64,000 nt of DNA from Clostridium peptidivorans (GTDB lineage Bacteria > Bacillota > Clostridia > Clostridiales > Clostridiaceae), in the NCBI RefSeq assembly GCF_900205925.1, contig NZ_OAOD01000009.1, positions 62,001 to 126,000 on the forward strand. Reading direction: 5' to 3'. Position 1 is the first letter of the stretch; each line of letters starts with the position of its first letter. Of the stretch, positions 8,803 to 16,457 are shown piece by piece. The notes under the pieces are model-generated. The model did not search any database and had not been told where the DNA came from. It saw nothing but the letters and a program-made list of their open reading frames with translations. Made by a program: the position numbers and the translations under genes.

Positions 8803-8870
8803 TACACTATATGTTATAATTTTAGGTAAAATAAATGTTAATTATATTTTTTATATAAGGAGGAATTAAA

Positions 8871-9719
8871 ATGGAATATTTTCATGTTGATGTTTTTAGC
8901 AATGAAATTTTATCTGGCAATGGATTAACTGTTGTTTTTTGTAATGAGGAATTAGAAGATAATCTTATGTTGAAATTAACACAAGAGTTTAAGCAATTTG
9001 AAACAATTTTTGTGAGAAGAATAAATGATAGTATATTTAATGCAAGAATTTTTACAGTAGATGAAGAATTGGATTTTGCGGGGCATCCTATTTTGGGAGC
9101 AGCTGCTACTATTCATAGTCATATTTTTAGAAATGAAGAAGATATAGCAATTACATTTCAATTAAATCAAAAAATAATTATAGCTAATTCAAAAAAGATA
9201 GAGGAGTATTATGAAGTACAAATGAATCAAGGAAAAGCGGAATTCCTCTGTGAAGTTTCAAAAGAGAAGAGAAATAAATATGTACATGCATTGAACTTGT
9301 CAGAAGAGAATTTAAGCGAAGAATTTCCTATGGAAGTTGTATCAACAGGATTACCATACTTATTAGTACCATTAGCTTCAGGAATAGAGAATGCAAAAAT
9401 AATTAGTTCTAAATTTGAAGAAATGTTAAAAGAAGTAGGTGCTAAATTTGCTTATATATTTGATGTGAATTATATAGAAGGACGGACTTGGGATAATCAA
9501 GGAAACGTTGAGGATGTTGCAACAGGAAGTGCAGCTGGACCATTAGGTGCATATTTATATAAGCATAATATTTTTAATGTAGGTCATGAGATTATAATAA
9601 ATCAAGGAAGATTTGTCGGCAGACCTAGTAAAATTAAGGTTTATATGAGCACTTCTGAAAAAGAAATATTAGTGTCTGGAGAGGTAGCTATTTTGGCAAA
9701 GGGAACTATTTTACTATAA
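8871..9719 (+). CDS. PhzF family isomerase/epimerase
   Basis: A 282-residue protein of the diaminopimelate-epimerase-like fold. It shows MEYFHVDVFSNEILSGNGL at the N terminus, the catalytic-Glu region around FKQFETIFV, DFAGHPILGAA and the late VATGSAAGPLGAYL motif, all hallmarks of PhzF-like proteins. No phenazine pathway is nearby, so it is an orphan with unknown substrate. GGAGG precedes ATG. It is a single-gene unit in the type A array. Confidence 0.92.
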   Translation: MEYFHVDVFSNEILSGNGLTVVFCNEELEDNLMLKLTQEFKQFETIFVRRINDSIFNARIFTVDEELDFAGHPILGAAATIHSHIFRNEEDIAITFQLNQKIIIANSKKIEEYYEVQMNQGKAEFLCEVSKEKRNKYVHALNLSEENLSEEFPMEVVSTGLPYLLVPLASGIENAKIISSKFEEMLKEVGAKFAYIFDVNYIEGRTWDNQGNVEDVATGSAAGPLGAYLYKHNIFNVGHEIIINQGRFVGRPSKIKVYMSTSEKEILVSGEVAILAKGTILL

Positions 9720-9730
9720 TAATAAACGTA

Positions 9731-9840
9731 AAAAATCGCATTATTCAAGAGATTGAATTTGCGATTTTTTATTGCGCAATTCAAAAATAGTGCAAAGTGC
9801 AGATTACTTTTATATTGGCTATGTGATATATTAATTATAT
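9731..9840 (+). repeat. Type A boundary copy A4 (left part), including terminator
   Basis: AAAATCGCATTATTCAA and TTGAATTTGCGATTTTTT form the terminator of the PhzF gene (9731-9770). Then follow TTGCGCAATTCAAAAATAGTGC and GCAGATTACTTTTATATTGG. The right half is missing. Confidence 0.8.
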
Positions 9841-9880
9841 ATAAAAAATCCAATAAATTGGAAACTGTGTGGTGGGAAAA

Positions 9881-10219
9881 ATGGATAAATTTCAAAGAGG
9901 TATTGTTGTAATTACTTTTGCTTCATTGGCAATATATATAGTTCTTTTAATAGTGAATGTTGAAAAATCCTCTAAGTGGATAAAGTGGTATTGGCAAATG
10001 GATGTGGAGGAACAGAGAAAATATGATCCTCGAATTGCCATATGCCGTTTGAAAAAAGTGCTTGTTATAATGTTAGCAGTGGGTATATCTGGATTTTTGT
10101 TGTCTTGGTTCATTAAACCTGTAATTTCAATTATAACGTTTGGAGTGATTATGGTTATACTTGTTTTTTCTATTGGTTATATTGGACCAAAGAATTGCTT
10201 ACTAGTAGAAAAAAAGTAA
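9881..10219 (+). CDS. Small membrane protein, DUF3784-like
   Basis: About 112 residues with hydrophobic segments near residues 7-27 and two more in the C-terminal half. Between them lies WQMDVEEQRKYDPRIAICRL, which matches the family pattern of a YNTM/KYD-type loop before a cysteine helix. ATG 9881 is preferred (GTGGGA just upstream) over GTG codons at 9869 and 9872. Function unknown. Confidence 0.6.
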   Translation: MDKFQRGIVVITFASLAIYIVLLIVNVEKSSKWIKWYWQMDVEEQRKYDPRIAICRLKKVLVIMLAVGISGFLLSWFIKPVISIITFGVIMVILVFSIGYIGPKNCLLVEKK

Positions 10220-10230
10220 GATTATAATCG

Positions 10231-10248
10231 CAAAACTTCAATTTGTAG
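10231..10248 (+). repeat. Type B boundary site
   Basis: CAAAACTTCAATTTGTAG, 11 bases after the stop of the small membrane protein gene, followed by GGTTGAAATA as at 34379-34389. Confidence 0.55.
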
Positions 10249-10328
10249 GGTTGAAATAGCCTCCAACATTATAAATATAGAATAATTCCTCTGGAGTAGA
10301 AGATACATTTATAGGAGTGTGATTATGA

Positions 10329-10715
10329 ATGAATGAAAAAAGACCTTTTATAATAATATTCATTGGAGGTATAAACGTTTTAATTGCTTTAATATCAATA
10401 TTATTATCAATATTTCCCGATCTTTTAGAAAGCCTTAGTTTTTCTGCTATACCATTACCTGTTTTTTCACATGATATAATGAATATAGTATTATTTATAA
10501 TTTTGCTAATAGCATCTTATGGCTTTTTAAAGCTTAAAAAATGGGGCTATTGGACAATGATAACTTATAGTACATTTTTCCTATTAGTATATATTATTTG
10601 GTGTCTACAAAATAAACATCTATTTCTTTCTACAAACTTTATGCTGACATTTATAGAATTAATATTTATTTTGCGAACAAAAAAATACTTTTATGAAGAG
10701 AAATTCCATTCATAA
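10329..10715 (+). CDS. Four-helix membrane protein (128 aa)
   Basis: Hydrophobic segments lie at roughly residues 7-28, 48-64, 72-92 and 102-116, with charged ends. ATG 10329 gives the long frame; an overlapping ATG at 10325 is out of frame and stops after three codons. RBS TAGGAGTG. Family not recognised. Confidence 0.6.
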   Translation: MNEKRPFIIIFIGGINVLIALISILLSIFPDLLESLSFSAIPLPVFSHDIMNIVLFIILLIASYGFLKLKKWGYWTMITYSTFFLLVYIIWCLQNKHLFLSTNFMLTFIELIFILRTKKYFYEEKFHS

Positions 10716-10808
10716 TATTACATTAAAGGTGTATTATAAAAATTTGGGACAAATTTAGCGCAAATGCATTAAAACATTGATATATTAGTATTGTGAAAGA
10801 ATATTATA

Positions 10809-10834
10809 AAGCACTTGGTTAACTCCAGGTGCTT
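10809..10834 (+). terminator. Hairpin terminator
   Basis: AAGCACTTGG and CCAGGTGCTT form a 10-bp stem (one G-T pair) with a TTAACT loop, between the membrane protein gene and the convergent coat-like gene. Confidence 0.6.
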
Positions 10835-10917
10835 ATTTAGTTTGTTGTAAAAAAATTATAACTGCAGCATAAACTGCAGCTATGTTTTAAATTATGATTA
10901 AAGTTTATTTATTCTCT

Positions 10918-11334
10918 CTATCTCCCATGGAAAAAGGGTCTCCTAGGGAAGAAAGGTCTCCTATGGAAAAAAGGTCTCCCAGGGAAGAAAGGCCTTCCAG
11001 GGAAAAAAGGTCCTCCAAAGAAAAAAGGTTCTTCAAAGAAAAAAGGTCCTCCAGGGAAGAAAGATCCTCCAGGGAAAAATGGTCTTCCAGGGAAAAATGG
11101 GCGGGGAGGATCAGGATCATCAGATCCACTATTAGGCATCATTTGGGCAGGAGAAAGCTGCGTTGGCATCATTTGAGTTCCATACATCATCGGACAACAG
11201 CACATCATTGGACAGCAGCACATCATAGGACAGTGCATCCCCATGTGAGGGTCTTGGCGATAAGCGAAGTCAGCTTCATTTGAATCTTGATTAAGATTTT
11301 GTTTAGGGCCTTGATATTCGTTTCTAAATGCCAT
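10918..11334 (-). CDS. Low-complexity Cys/Met- and Phe-Pro-Gly-repeat protein, probably spore surface
   Basis: 138 residues in two parts. Residues about 30-50 hold the motif CPMMCCCPMMCCCPMM. Residues about 78-138 are at least nine degenerate copies of a six-residue unit, mostly PFFPGR/PFFPGG, drifting to PFFHRR near the end. A GGAGGC RBS precedes ATG 11334. Such composition is known from spore coat and exosporium proteins that are cross-linked or bind metal, but I cannot name a family. A frame on the opposite strand of the repeat is a shadow. Confidence 0.65.
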   Translation of the reverse strand: MAFRNEYQGPKQNLNQDSNEADFAYRQDPHMGMHCPMMCCCPMMCCCPMMYGTQMMPTQLSPAQMMPNSGSDDPDPPRPFFPGRPFFPGGSFFPGGPFFFEEPFFFGGPFFPGRPFFPGRPFFHRRPFFPRRPFFHGR

Positions 11335-11454
11335 TAATAAGCCTCCATAAAAATTCTAAACACAGTATCATAATATGCAGCATATAAAAAATGGTTAAAA
11401 ATATTTTGAATGTGTAAATTAGAATTTATATTACTATCTGAAGATGTAGACAAA

Positions 11455-11592
11455 ATGGCTAAGGGTAGATACTTATCATGTCCTTATTGCTCTAGTAAAA
11501 GGGTGAATAAAGAAAATGCTGTTGATAGCCTTAGAGAATGCATGAGAGAAAGAAGTTATAAGAGGGTAAAAGGAGCGGTAAGGCAGAGATAG
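11455..11592 (+). CDS. Small protein with CPYC motif, possible phage remnant
   Basis: 45 residues, MAKGRYLSCPYCSSKR to KGAVRQR, basic C-terminal half and one CxxC pair that could be half of a zinc ribbon. No convincing RBS. It lies just upstream of a decayed terminase gene and may be part of the same prophage scrap. Confidence 0.35.
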   Translation: MAKGRYLSCPYCSSKRVNKENAVDSLRECMRERSYKRVKGAVRQR

Positions 11593-11668
11593 ATTTTATT
11601 GCAAAGGGAAGTATAGTTACATATTTGTAATTATGTAAATGAAATTTAAATGTAAACAATAAAAATGT

Positions 11669-11939
11669 CATAAAAATAAGGAACGTTCCAAAAGAAAACA
11701 GGGTACACAACCTAATAATAAAAATGCAGTAGGCCATGGAGCTCCAGCTAAGAATAAGAATGCTGAAACTCATGTTTTTTTCTAACTATCTTCCAGAGGA
11801 AACCTTGGAGCTTATCCAAGAAATAAAAACAAAAACTCCTTTAGATATTCTTTGGGATCAAATAATTATTGAGTATGCAGCAATAATAAGAGCTCAAAAG
11901 ATTATGCACGTTGAATCTAAAGATGAAATGATTAAGTAA
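11669..11939 (+). pseudogene. Phage terminase small subunit, frameshifted and truncated
   Basis: The frame through 11775 reads KNKERSKRKQG then [20 protein letters not shown], the conserved linker of YqaS/TerS-type terminase small subunits. A T7 run at 11776-11782 then shifts the frame, after which [20 protein letters not shown] and [20 protein letters not shown] complete the C-terminal domain. The N-terminal helix-turn-helix part is gone. TerS recognises phage DNA for packaging; this copy cannot work and marks an old prophage. Confidence 0.8.
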
Positions 11940-11980
11940 AGTAGTTGCTACAGCTCCAAACTAAAGTTTACACATGAGAA

Positions 11981-12050
11981 AAATGCGACATAACTAATTG
12001 GAAATGAAGATAAGAATAATGATCTTTGACAACTGAATATTGCGGTGCTT
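11981..12050 (+). repeat. Type A boundary copy A5 (right part)
   Basis: GCGACATAACTAATTGGAAA, then ATGATCTTTGACAACTGAAT and ATTGCGGTGCTTT. Closely similar to the copy at 14686-14751. Confidence 0.7.
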
Positions 12051-12187
12051 TAAAATAGAATTATAATTCATAAGTGTAATAATAAGGTGTTAAGAATATG
12101 GAAGATGTGCTACAATTTTTGTATATTAATAAACAATTGTAAATAAATGTGCAGTAAGGATTATTTATATTTGACAGAGGTGACAAT

Positions 12188-12388
12188 ATGATTAAAAAAA
12201 GCTGTTTTATAATTTTGGGCATAGCGTTTGGACTATTAACTAAAACAGGAATTAAGAATGTTTTTCCTCAGATTACAGGTACACCATATGTTGCATTGAT
12301 GCTATTATCTTTGGTGCTAATTGTGATAGTATTAACGGTTGTATTTAGGCTATCCGACAAGATAAAACAAAAAATCAGGTGCAAGTAA
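12188..12388 (+). CDS. Small two-helix membrane protein (66 aa)
   Basis: Two hydrophobic segments (about residues 5-20 and 35-55) and a basic tail DKIKQKIRCK. RBS AGAGGTG precedes ATG. A 3' fragment of a second copy lies at 5010-5091. Sole gene of its array unit; function unknown. Confidence 0.6.
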   Translation: MIKKSCFIILGIAFGLLTKTGIKNVFPQITGTPYVALMLLSLVLIVIVLTVVFRLSDKIKQKIRCK

Positions 12389-12398
12389 GATTATGAGC

Positions 12399-12468
12399 AA
12401 AAGGCGACGTAACTATTGAAATTTAAAATACTATTAATGTTCTTTGAAAACTAAATAATATGGTATTT
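12399..12468 (+). repeat. Type A boundary copy A6 (right part)
   Basis: GGCGACGTAACTATTGAAAT, GTTCTTTGAAAACTAAATAA and TATGGTATTT. Starts 11 bp after the preceding stop codon. Confidence 0.7.
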
Positions 12469-12536
12469 GAAATATTAATTGGTAAAGTTATGGAATATAT
12501 GGATAAATATTTAATATTATATAGTATAATTTTAGT

Positions 12537-12570
12537 AAGCTCGTTCTTCGTTGGAAGATAAGACGAACTT
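12537..12570 (+). promoter_or_regulatory. Leader hairpin upstream of GNAT gene
   Basis: AAGCTCGT/ACGAACTT outer arms (one mismatch) enclose TCTTC/GAAGA inner arms. It lies between a TATAAT-like box and the RBS, so it is probably in the transcript; role unknown. Confidence 0.4.
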
Positions 12571-12596
12571 AATTTATGTAATAGGAGATTGTGTAT

Positions 12597-13184
12597 ATGG
12601 CTGATTTACATATATATTGCCTTAGCGACCTGGATGAAACAAAAAAACGTGAAGCTGTCGGCTTATTTGTTGACGGATTTAGAAATATATTTTCATTTGC
12701 AAAAGATAAGTCCGAATTGGTTGAACTTTTTATGTCATCTTTGGATGATTCAATGATTTATGTCTATTTCCATGAGGGAAAAGTTACTGGGATTCTTGGA
12801 ATTGGCACAAATAAAAAAAGAGTATTTTGTTTTGACATTCAAGTATGCAAAAAAATATTCGGAAAATTTAAAGGAACGATGATATATAAACAACTTAGAT
12901 TGATTGCAGAAACTCCAGCAGTAAAGAACGATTGTGATTTATATATTGATTGCTTGACTACTGATGCAGGTATGCGTGGAAAAGGAGTAGCTACAAAGCT
13001 ATTAGATTTTGTGTGCCAATTACCAGAATACGATGAATGCTATATAGAAGTGCTATCCAAAAACACCAATGCAAAACGACTCTATGAGAAATTGGGATTT
13101 AAGATGTACAAAAAGAGCTTTAATTTTTTTACTGTTATTCAGGGATTTGGATATCCGATAAAAATGAAGAAGCGAATAAAATGA
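12597..13184 (+). CDS. GNAT family N-acetyltransferase
   Basis: 195 residues. The acetyl-CoA binding loop is MRGKGVATKLLDFV, and the C-terminal NTNAKRLYEKLGFKMYKK is the usual NxxAxxLYxxxGF motif. ATG 12597 is chosen because AGGAG (12583-12587) is 9 bases upstream; a GTG at 12591 would be too close. Acceptor substrate unknown. Single-gene unit in the array. Confidence 0.9.
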   Translation: MADLHIYCLSDLDETKKREAVGLFVDGFRNIFSFAKDKSELVELFMSSLDDSMIYVYFHEGKVTGILGIGTNKKRVFCFDIQVCKKIFGKFKGTMIYKQLRLIAETPAVKNDCDLYIDCLTTDAGMRGKGVATKLLDFVCQLPEYDECYIEVLSKNTNAKRLYEKLGFKMYKKSFNFFTVIQGFGYPIKMKKRIK

Positions 13185-13413
13185 GCATTTTGTTCGTTGG
13201 CCTTATTCTAATGATGTGTAACATTGGTAATATATTACGTAACACAGGGTGCCTAAGAATAATAACATTATTCTATAATATGAAATATAGCAATTAGATT
13301 ATGTATCAAAATAATTATTTATACATAATCTATAGTAATATTTATTCTTTGCGGGGGTATATATGTACAGGTGTCCTTGTTTTTATAATATGATGAGATG
13401 TAATAATAAAAGG

Positions 13414-13682
13414 ATGTCTCCGAAAAAAAATTTACTATAGGAGAAGCTATATGGATTGCTAAATATTTGAATATTAAATTTGACAAGTTTGATGTAGAAC
13501 AATTTAGAATTGGATTAAATGTTGAATTAGAGCATGGTACTATTAACCCATTTACTAACACAACTAATGATGATCCTATTATAACTGGCAAAATAGCTCT
13601 TGCTCATTTAAATGAATACCCAGATTATTATAAAAGGCTAACTAAAATGGAGGAGGAGGCAGAAAAATATTGGGGTGATTAA
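13414..13682 (+). pseudogene. DUF5661 family gene with a poly-A frameshift after codon 3
   Basis: From 13432 the frame reads FTIGEAIWIAKYLNIKFDKF, then VEQFRIGLNVELEHG and KIALAHLNEYPDYYKRL, a clear DUF5661-type protein. No start codon is in frame: the frame is closed by TAA upstream. ATG 13414 begins MSPK and runs into the correct frame only if the A8 run (13423-13430) is read as six or nine bases. Either the gene is dead by a one-base slip, or slippage on the A run restores it. A start at ATG 13452 or ATG 13467 without the N terminus is the third option. Confidence 0.6.
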
Positions 13683-13748
13683 ATTCTAAAAAGGTAATTC
13701 AACAATTGAAAGAATGGATCAAAATACAATGACATGACACAATTTCCT

Positions 13749-13977
13749 ATTTGATGTCACAACTGAAAAACGAACAATCTACTAGGACACCGTATTATTC
13801 AAACCTGAATTTTATGGTGTTTTTACGTCGCACTTCAAAAATAGTGCGACTTACAGATTACTTTTATATTAGCTATGAGATATATAAATTTCTAGTACGG
13901 AATATGAAAATAAAGCGACTAACTATTTAAATTGAAAGTATGGACAATTTTCTTTAATAATTTAATCATATAGTATT
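13749..13977 (+). repeat. Type A boundary copy A7 (full length)
   Basis: Blocks as in A2: AACTGAAAAACGAACAATCT; terminator GACACCGTATTATTCAA with GAATTTTATGGTGTTTTT; hairpin GTCGCACTTCAAAAATAGTGCGAC; TTACAGATTACTTTTATATT; TTTCTAGTACGGAATATGAA; GCGACTAACTATTTAAATTG; and a decayed tail TTTAATCATATAGTATT. Confidence 0.85.
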
Positions 13978-13988
13978 AAAAACTAAAC

Positions 13989-14020
13989 GTAAAAAACAAA
14001 GAGTCAAAATGACTCTTTGT
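13989..14020 (-). terminator. Terminator for the coat-like gene pair
   Basis: ACAAAGAGTCA/TGACTCTTTGT, an 11-bp perfect stem with a 3-base loop, with a T run on the minus strand. Confidence 0.85.
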
Positions 14021-14033
14021 AATATTTTTTAAT

Positions 14034-14327
14034 TTATTCAACTGTTGTTTGGGCCTTATTTATAACATCTGAAAGTTGCTTACTAGGTTCATTATATGGT
14101 TTAATCCAACCTTTGTTTACGGTTAACTCAGTAAGTGCTGAATGGCCGCCAACTACCTGAGTAAGACCAGATGAATAAATTGCTCTTAATTCTGGTGTTG
14201 TGCTTGTAATTGTTGCGTTTAAATAGGCATCCGCTGCACCTTTAGCAGCTGCAAGCATATTGCTGGCTATAACTTCATCATTTATATCAGTAGTGTTTTG
14301 AACTATGTTGCTTAAAATAGTTGACAT
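14034..14327 (-). CDS. Spore coat protein, CotF-like
   Basis: 97 residues, mostly helical (NMLAAAKGAADAYLNATITS; TTPELRAIYSSGLTQVVGGH), resembling the small coat-F-domain proteins of clostridia, which are spore surface components. GGAGG lies just upstream of its ATG. It is the second gene of a two-gene minus-strand operon, inserted against the direction of the array. Confidence 0.75.
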   Translation of the reverse strand: MSTILSNIVQNTTDINDEVIASNMLAAAKGAADAYLNATITSTTPELRAIYSSGLTQVVGGHSALTELTVNKGWIKPYNEPSKQLSDVINKAQTTVE

Positions 14328-14342
14328 ATCATTTTACCTCCT

Positions 14343-14549
14343 TTAAACTCCTGTAATGCTATTTTCATTAATAAATTGCTGTAACCCTTTTATTCTACCT
14401 TCAGATGCCAATATACCTGCTTCTGCTTGCTTCTTTAAATCATCATCTGTTATAAGTGATTGCATTGCTCTTGAAACTGCTAAACCATCACTTTCAAGCT
14501 TTAATAATCCTGTTAATGAAAGTATTTCTCCTTCAGCAAGTTTTCTCAT
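14343..14549 (-). CDS. Small spore coat-associated protein
   Basis: 68 residues, MRKLAEGEILSLTGLL to INENSITGV, a helical protein of the kind that partners CotF-like genes in clostridia. It lies 15 bp upstream of the CotF-like gene. RBS GGAGG precedes its ATG. Probably made in the mother cell during sporulation; I did not identify a sigma-E/K promoter with confidence. Confidence 0.65.
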   Translation of the reverse strand: MRKLAEGEILSLTGLLKLESDGLAVSRAMQSLITDDDLKKQAEAGILASEGRIKGLQQFINENSITGV

Positions 14550-14685
14550 TTTAAAACCTCCATTTCATACTTCTTATATTGATTTCTGCATTAGTATATG
14601 TAATTTATATAATGCTAAACATAAAACTTATATTTTTTTAAATAATAAATAAGATAAATATAGTCACATAAACGATTAAAAGAAA

Positions 14686-14751
14686 TATAGCATAACTAAT
14701 TGGAAATGAAGATAAGAATAATGATCTTTGAGAATTGAATAATGAGGTGTT
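14686..14751 (+). repeat. Type A boundary copy A8 (right part)
   Basis: GCATAACTAATTGGAAATGA, ATGATCTTTGAGAATTGAAT and AATGAGGTGTT. Its left part is missing because the coat genes precede it. Confidence 0.7.
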
Positions 14752-14992
14752 AGAAATTCTTATGCTTTCTGTAATTAGTGAAAATATGTGGGTATTATGG
14801 TATAATATTCATGTTAGTTTAATTATAGTTGTAAAAAATCATGAAATAGTTATTAAATTATATAACTTTAAACCAATACAGATGATGATTTAAGATGTAT
14901 ATTAAGCGAATATCTTTCAAGTGTTTTTAAATTATAATAAGAAGATTATGTAAAAAAGTAATATAGAATATAAATATATAAGGAGTAATGAG

Positions 14993-15487
14993 ATGAAAGA
15001 TAATTTTGATAATGTAAATTGGCATTTTGATGATGCCTATAATGGATATTGTAAGCGCTTTAATTGTGAAGAGAATAAAGAAAACAGCAAGCATATTGAA
15101 GATGGAGTAGTGTATGCTGCAACTCATATGGGAATGTATATAGCATGGATTATTAAACATAACTTGGAAGGAAGTATTCATAGGGAATATTCCAAGGAAG
15201 ACTTGGAGAAAGTAAGGAATGAACAGATGACAGGAGTGGAGTTTTTACTTAAAAATTGTGATGGCAAGTTGTGGAGTGAAGATTTTAATCAGGAGGGACT
15301 TGAATTTACAAAAGGTTATTATGAATACTATTTAAGAGATTATTCAGACTTGGTTTTGTGTGAGTTTGATATAGAATACAACATATATGAAGTGGAAGAT
15401 AAATGGAATAACTACAAAAGTATAAGCATTATGCTAGATACTGCCTATAGTAACTTTAAAAAAGGAAAAGTAGGATGTGTGAGATAG
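14993..15487 (+). CDS. Hypothetical protein, possibly DUF7832-type
   Basis: 164 residues. The N terminus NVNWHFDDAYNG and the stretch AATHMGMYIAWIIKHNL resemble a family seen next to toxin and immunity genes (W-H-D, then T-H-G-M-Y-L-A-W). Soluble, acidic. RBS AAGGAG. The 5' flank ends GGTGTT and the 3' flank begins GACACC, the matching pair. Confidence 0.6.
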   Translation: MKDNFDNVNWHFDDAYNGYCKRFNCEENKENSKHIEDGVVYAATHMGMYIAWIIKHNLEGSIHREYSKEDLEKVRNEQMTGVEFLLKNCDGKLWSEDFNQEGLEFTKGYYEYYLRDYSDLVLCEFDIEYNIYEVEDKWNNYKSISIMLDTAYSNFKKGKVGCVR

Positions 15488-15507
15488 AATAATTAATACA
15501 TAATTAC

Positions 15508-15667
15508 TATTTAACATAACAATTGAAAAATGAATAATTTGCATGGACACCGTATTATTTAATATTTTGAATTCTACGGTGTTTTTGTGTCGCAATTCAA
15601 TTAAAATTCTAGTTACTATTTAATATGCGAATTAAAATGTTCTTTGAAAATTAAATATTGCGACATT
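15508..15667 (+). repeat. Type A boundary copy A9 (internally shortened)
   Basis: Terminator GACACCGTATTATTTAA (15546-15562) with TTGAATTCTACGGTGTTTTT, then TGTCGCAATTCAA, then directly GTTCTTTGAAAATTAAATAT and TGCGACATT. The central TACGG block is deleted. Confidence 0.75.
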
Positions 15668-15719
15668 TACAAAATATGTTATAATTGGTTTATGATAGTT
15701 AAGGAAGGAGATGATATAT

Positions 15720-15776
15720 ATGAAGTCATATAAAATTATATATCTTAAAAACATGAGGAGGGTGACTATATTTTAG
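15720..15776 (+). CDS. Possible leader peptide (18 aa)
   Basis: MKSYKIIYLKNMRRVTIF with a very strong RBS (AAGGAAGGAG) 9 bases upstream, ending 21 bp before the DJ-1 family gene. Unlike the typical tiny ORF it has its own excellent ribosome site, so it may control or couple translation of the next gene. No paired hairpins are obvious. Confidence 0.45.
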   Translation: MKSYKIIYLKNMRRVTIF

Positions 15777-15797
15777 CCCTTCTAAAGACAGGGGGAT

Positions 15798-16385
15798 ATG
15801 ATGAATAATATTAAAAATGAAGTACTGATTGTATTGACAGAGAGATGGAATGATTGGGAAGCAAGTTATGCCATTGCAGTTGTCAATTCTTTTTCAGATT
15901 ATGAGGTTAAAACAATTGCAGTTGATGATGTTTCGAAGATATCAATGGGCGGCATTAATGCGTCTATTGACTACAATATAAATGATTATCAGAATTTTAA
16001 TAACCTTGCCATGGTTATTCTCCCAGGTGGTCTTTCATGGGAAGAAAATGATTATAGGGAAATTGCAGAATTTATTAAGAAGCTCATGGAATTACACATT
16101 CCTGTAGCAGCTATTTGTGGAGCAACTACTTTCTTATGCAAGCATGGGTTACTTGACAATGTAAAGCATACAGGAGACAGCCTAGAATTATTTCAAGAAC
16201 AAAAAGGATATAGGGGAGAAGCGTTTTATATCCCTGCACAGGTAGTTGTTGACAATAAAGTTATCACTGCAAATGAAACTGCTGCTGTTGAATTTGCTTA
16301 TGAAATTTTTAAGATATTAGAGATTGACAGTGACGAAGAAATGGCGCAATGGTATGATAACTTTAAAAATGGTGCAATTCGCTAG
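15798..16385 (+). CDS. DJ-1/PfpI family protein
   Basis: 195 residues. The nucleophile is Cys107 in PVAAICGATTFL, the conserved Glu is in NDWEASYA (E21), and MVILPGG is the typical strand-turn. Family members act as glyoxalase/deglycase-like or stress proteins; this one is of the short, YoaZ-like type. RBS AGGGGG precedes ATG 15798 (a second ATG follows directly). Single-gene unit. Confidence 0.9.
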   Translation: MMNNIKNEVLIVLTERWNDWEASYAIAVVNSFSDYEVKTIAVDDVSKISMGGINASIDYNINDYQNFNNLAMVILPGGLSWEENDYREIAEFIKKLMELHIPVAAICGATTFLCKHGLLDNVKHTGDSLELFQEQKGYRGEAFYIPAQVVVDNKVITANETAAVEFAYEIFKILEIDSDEEMAQWYDNFKNGAIR

Positions 16386-16457
16386 AATGTGAGAAAATCA
16401 TATGGACAAATTTCAATTTTTTAATAAATTTAAAAAGTAAACAAAAATAATATATTA

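Noticed and set aside
8871-9719. Phenazine biosynthesis cluster
   Set aside because: PhzF-like gene stands alone; no other phz genes nearby.
10894-11283. Plus-strand ORF rich in Ser/Arg/Glu/Lys over the coat-like gene
   Set aside because: It is the antisense image of the Phe-Pro-Gly repeats and has no RBS; the minus strand has GGAGGC and a sensible start.
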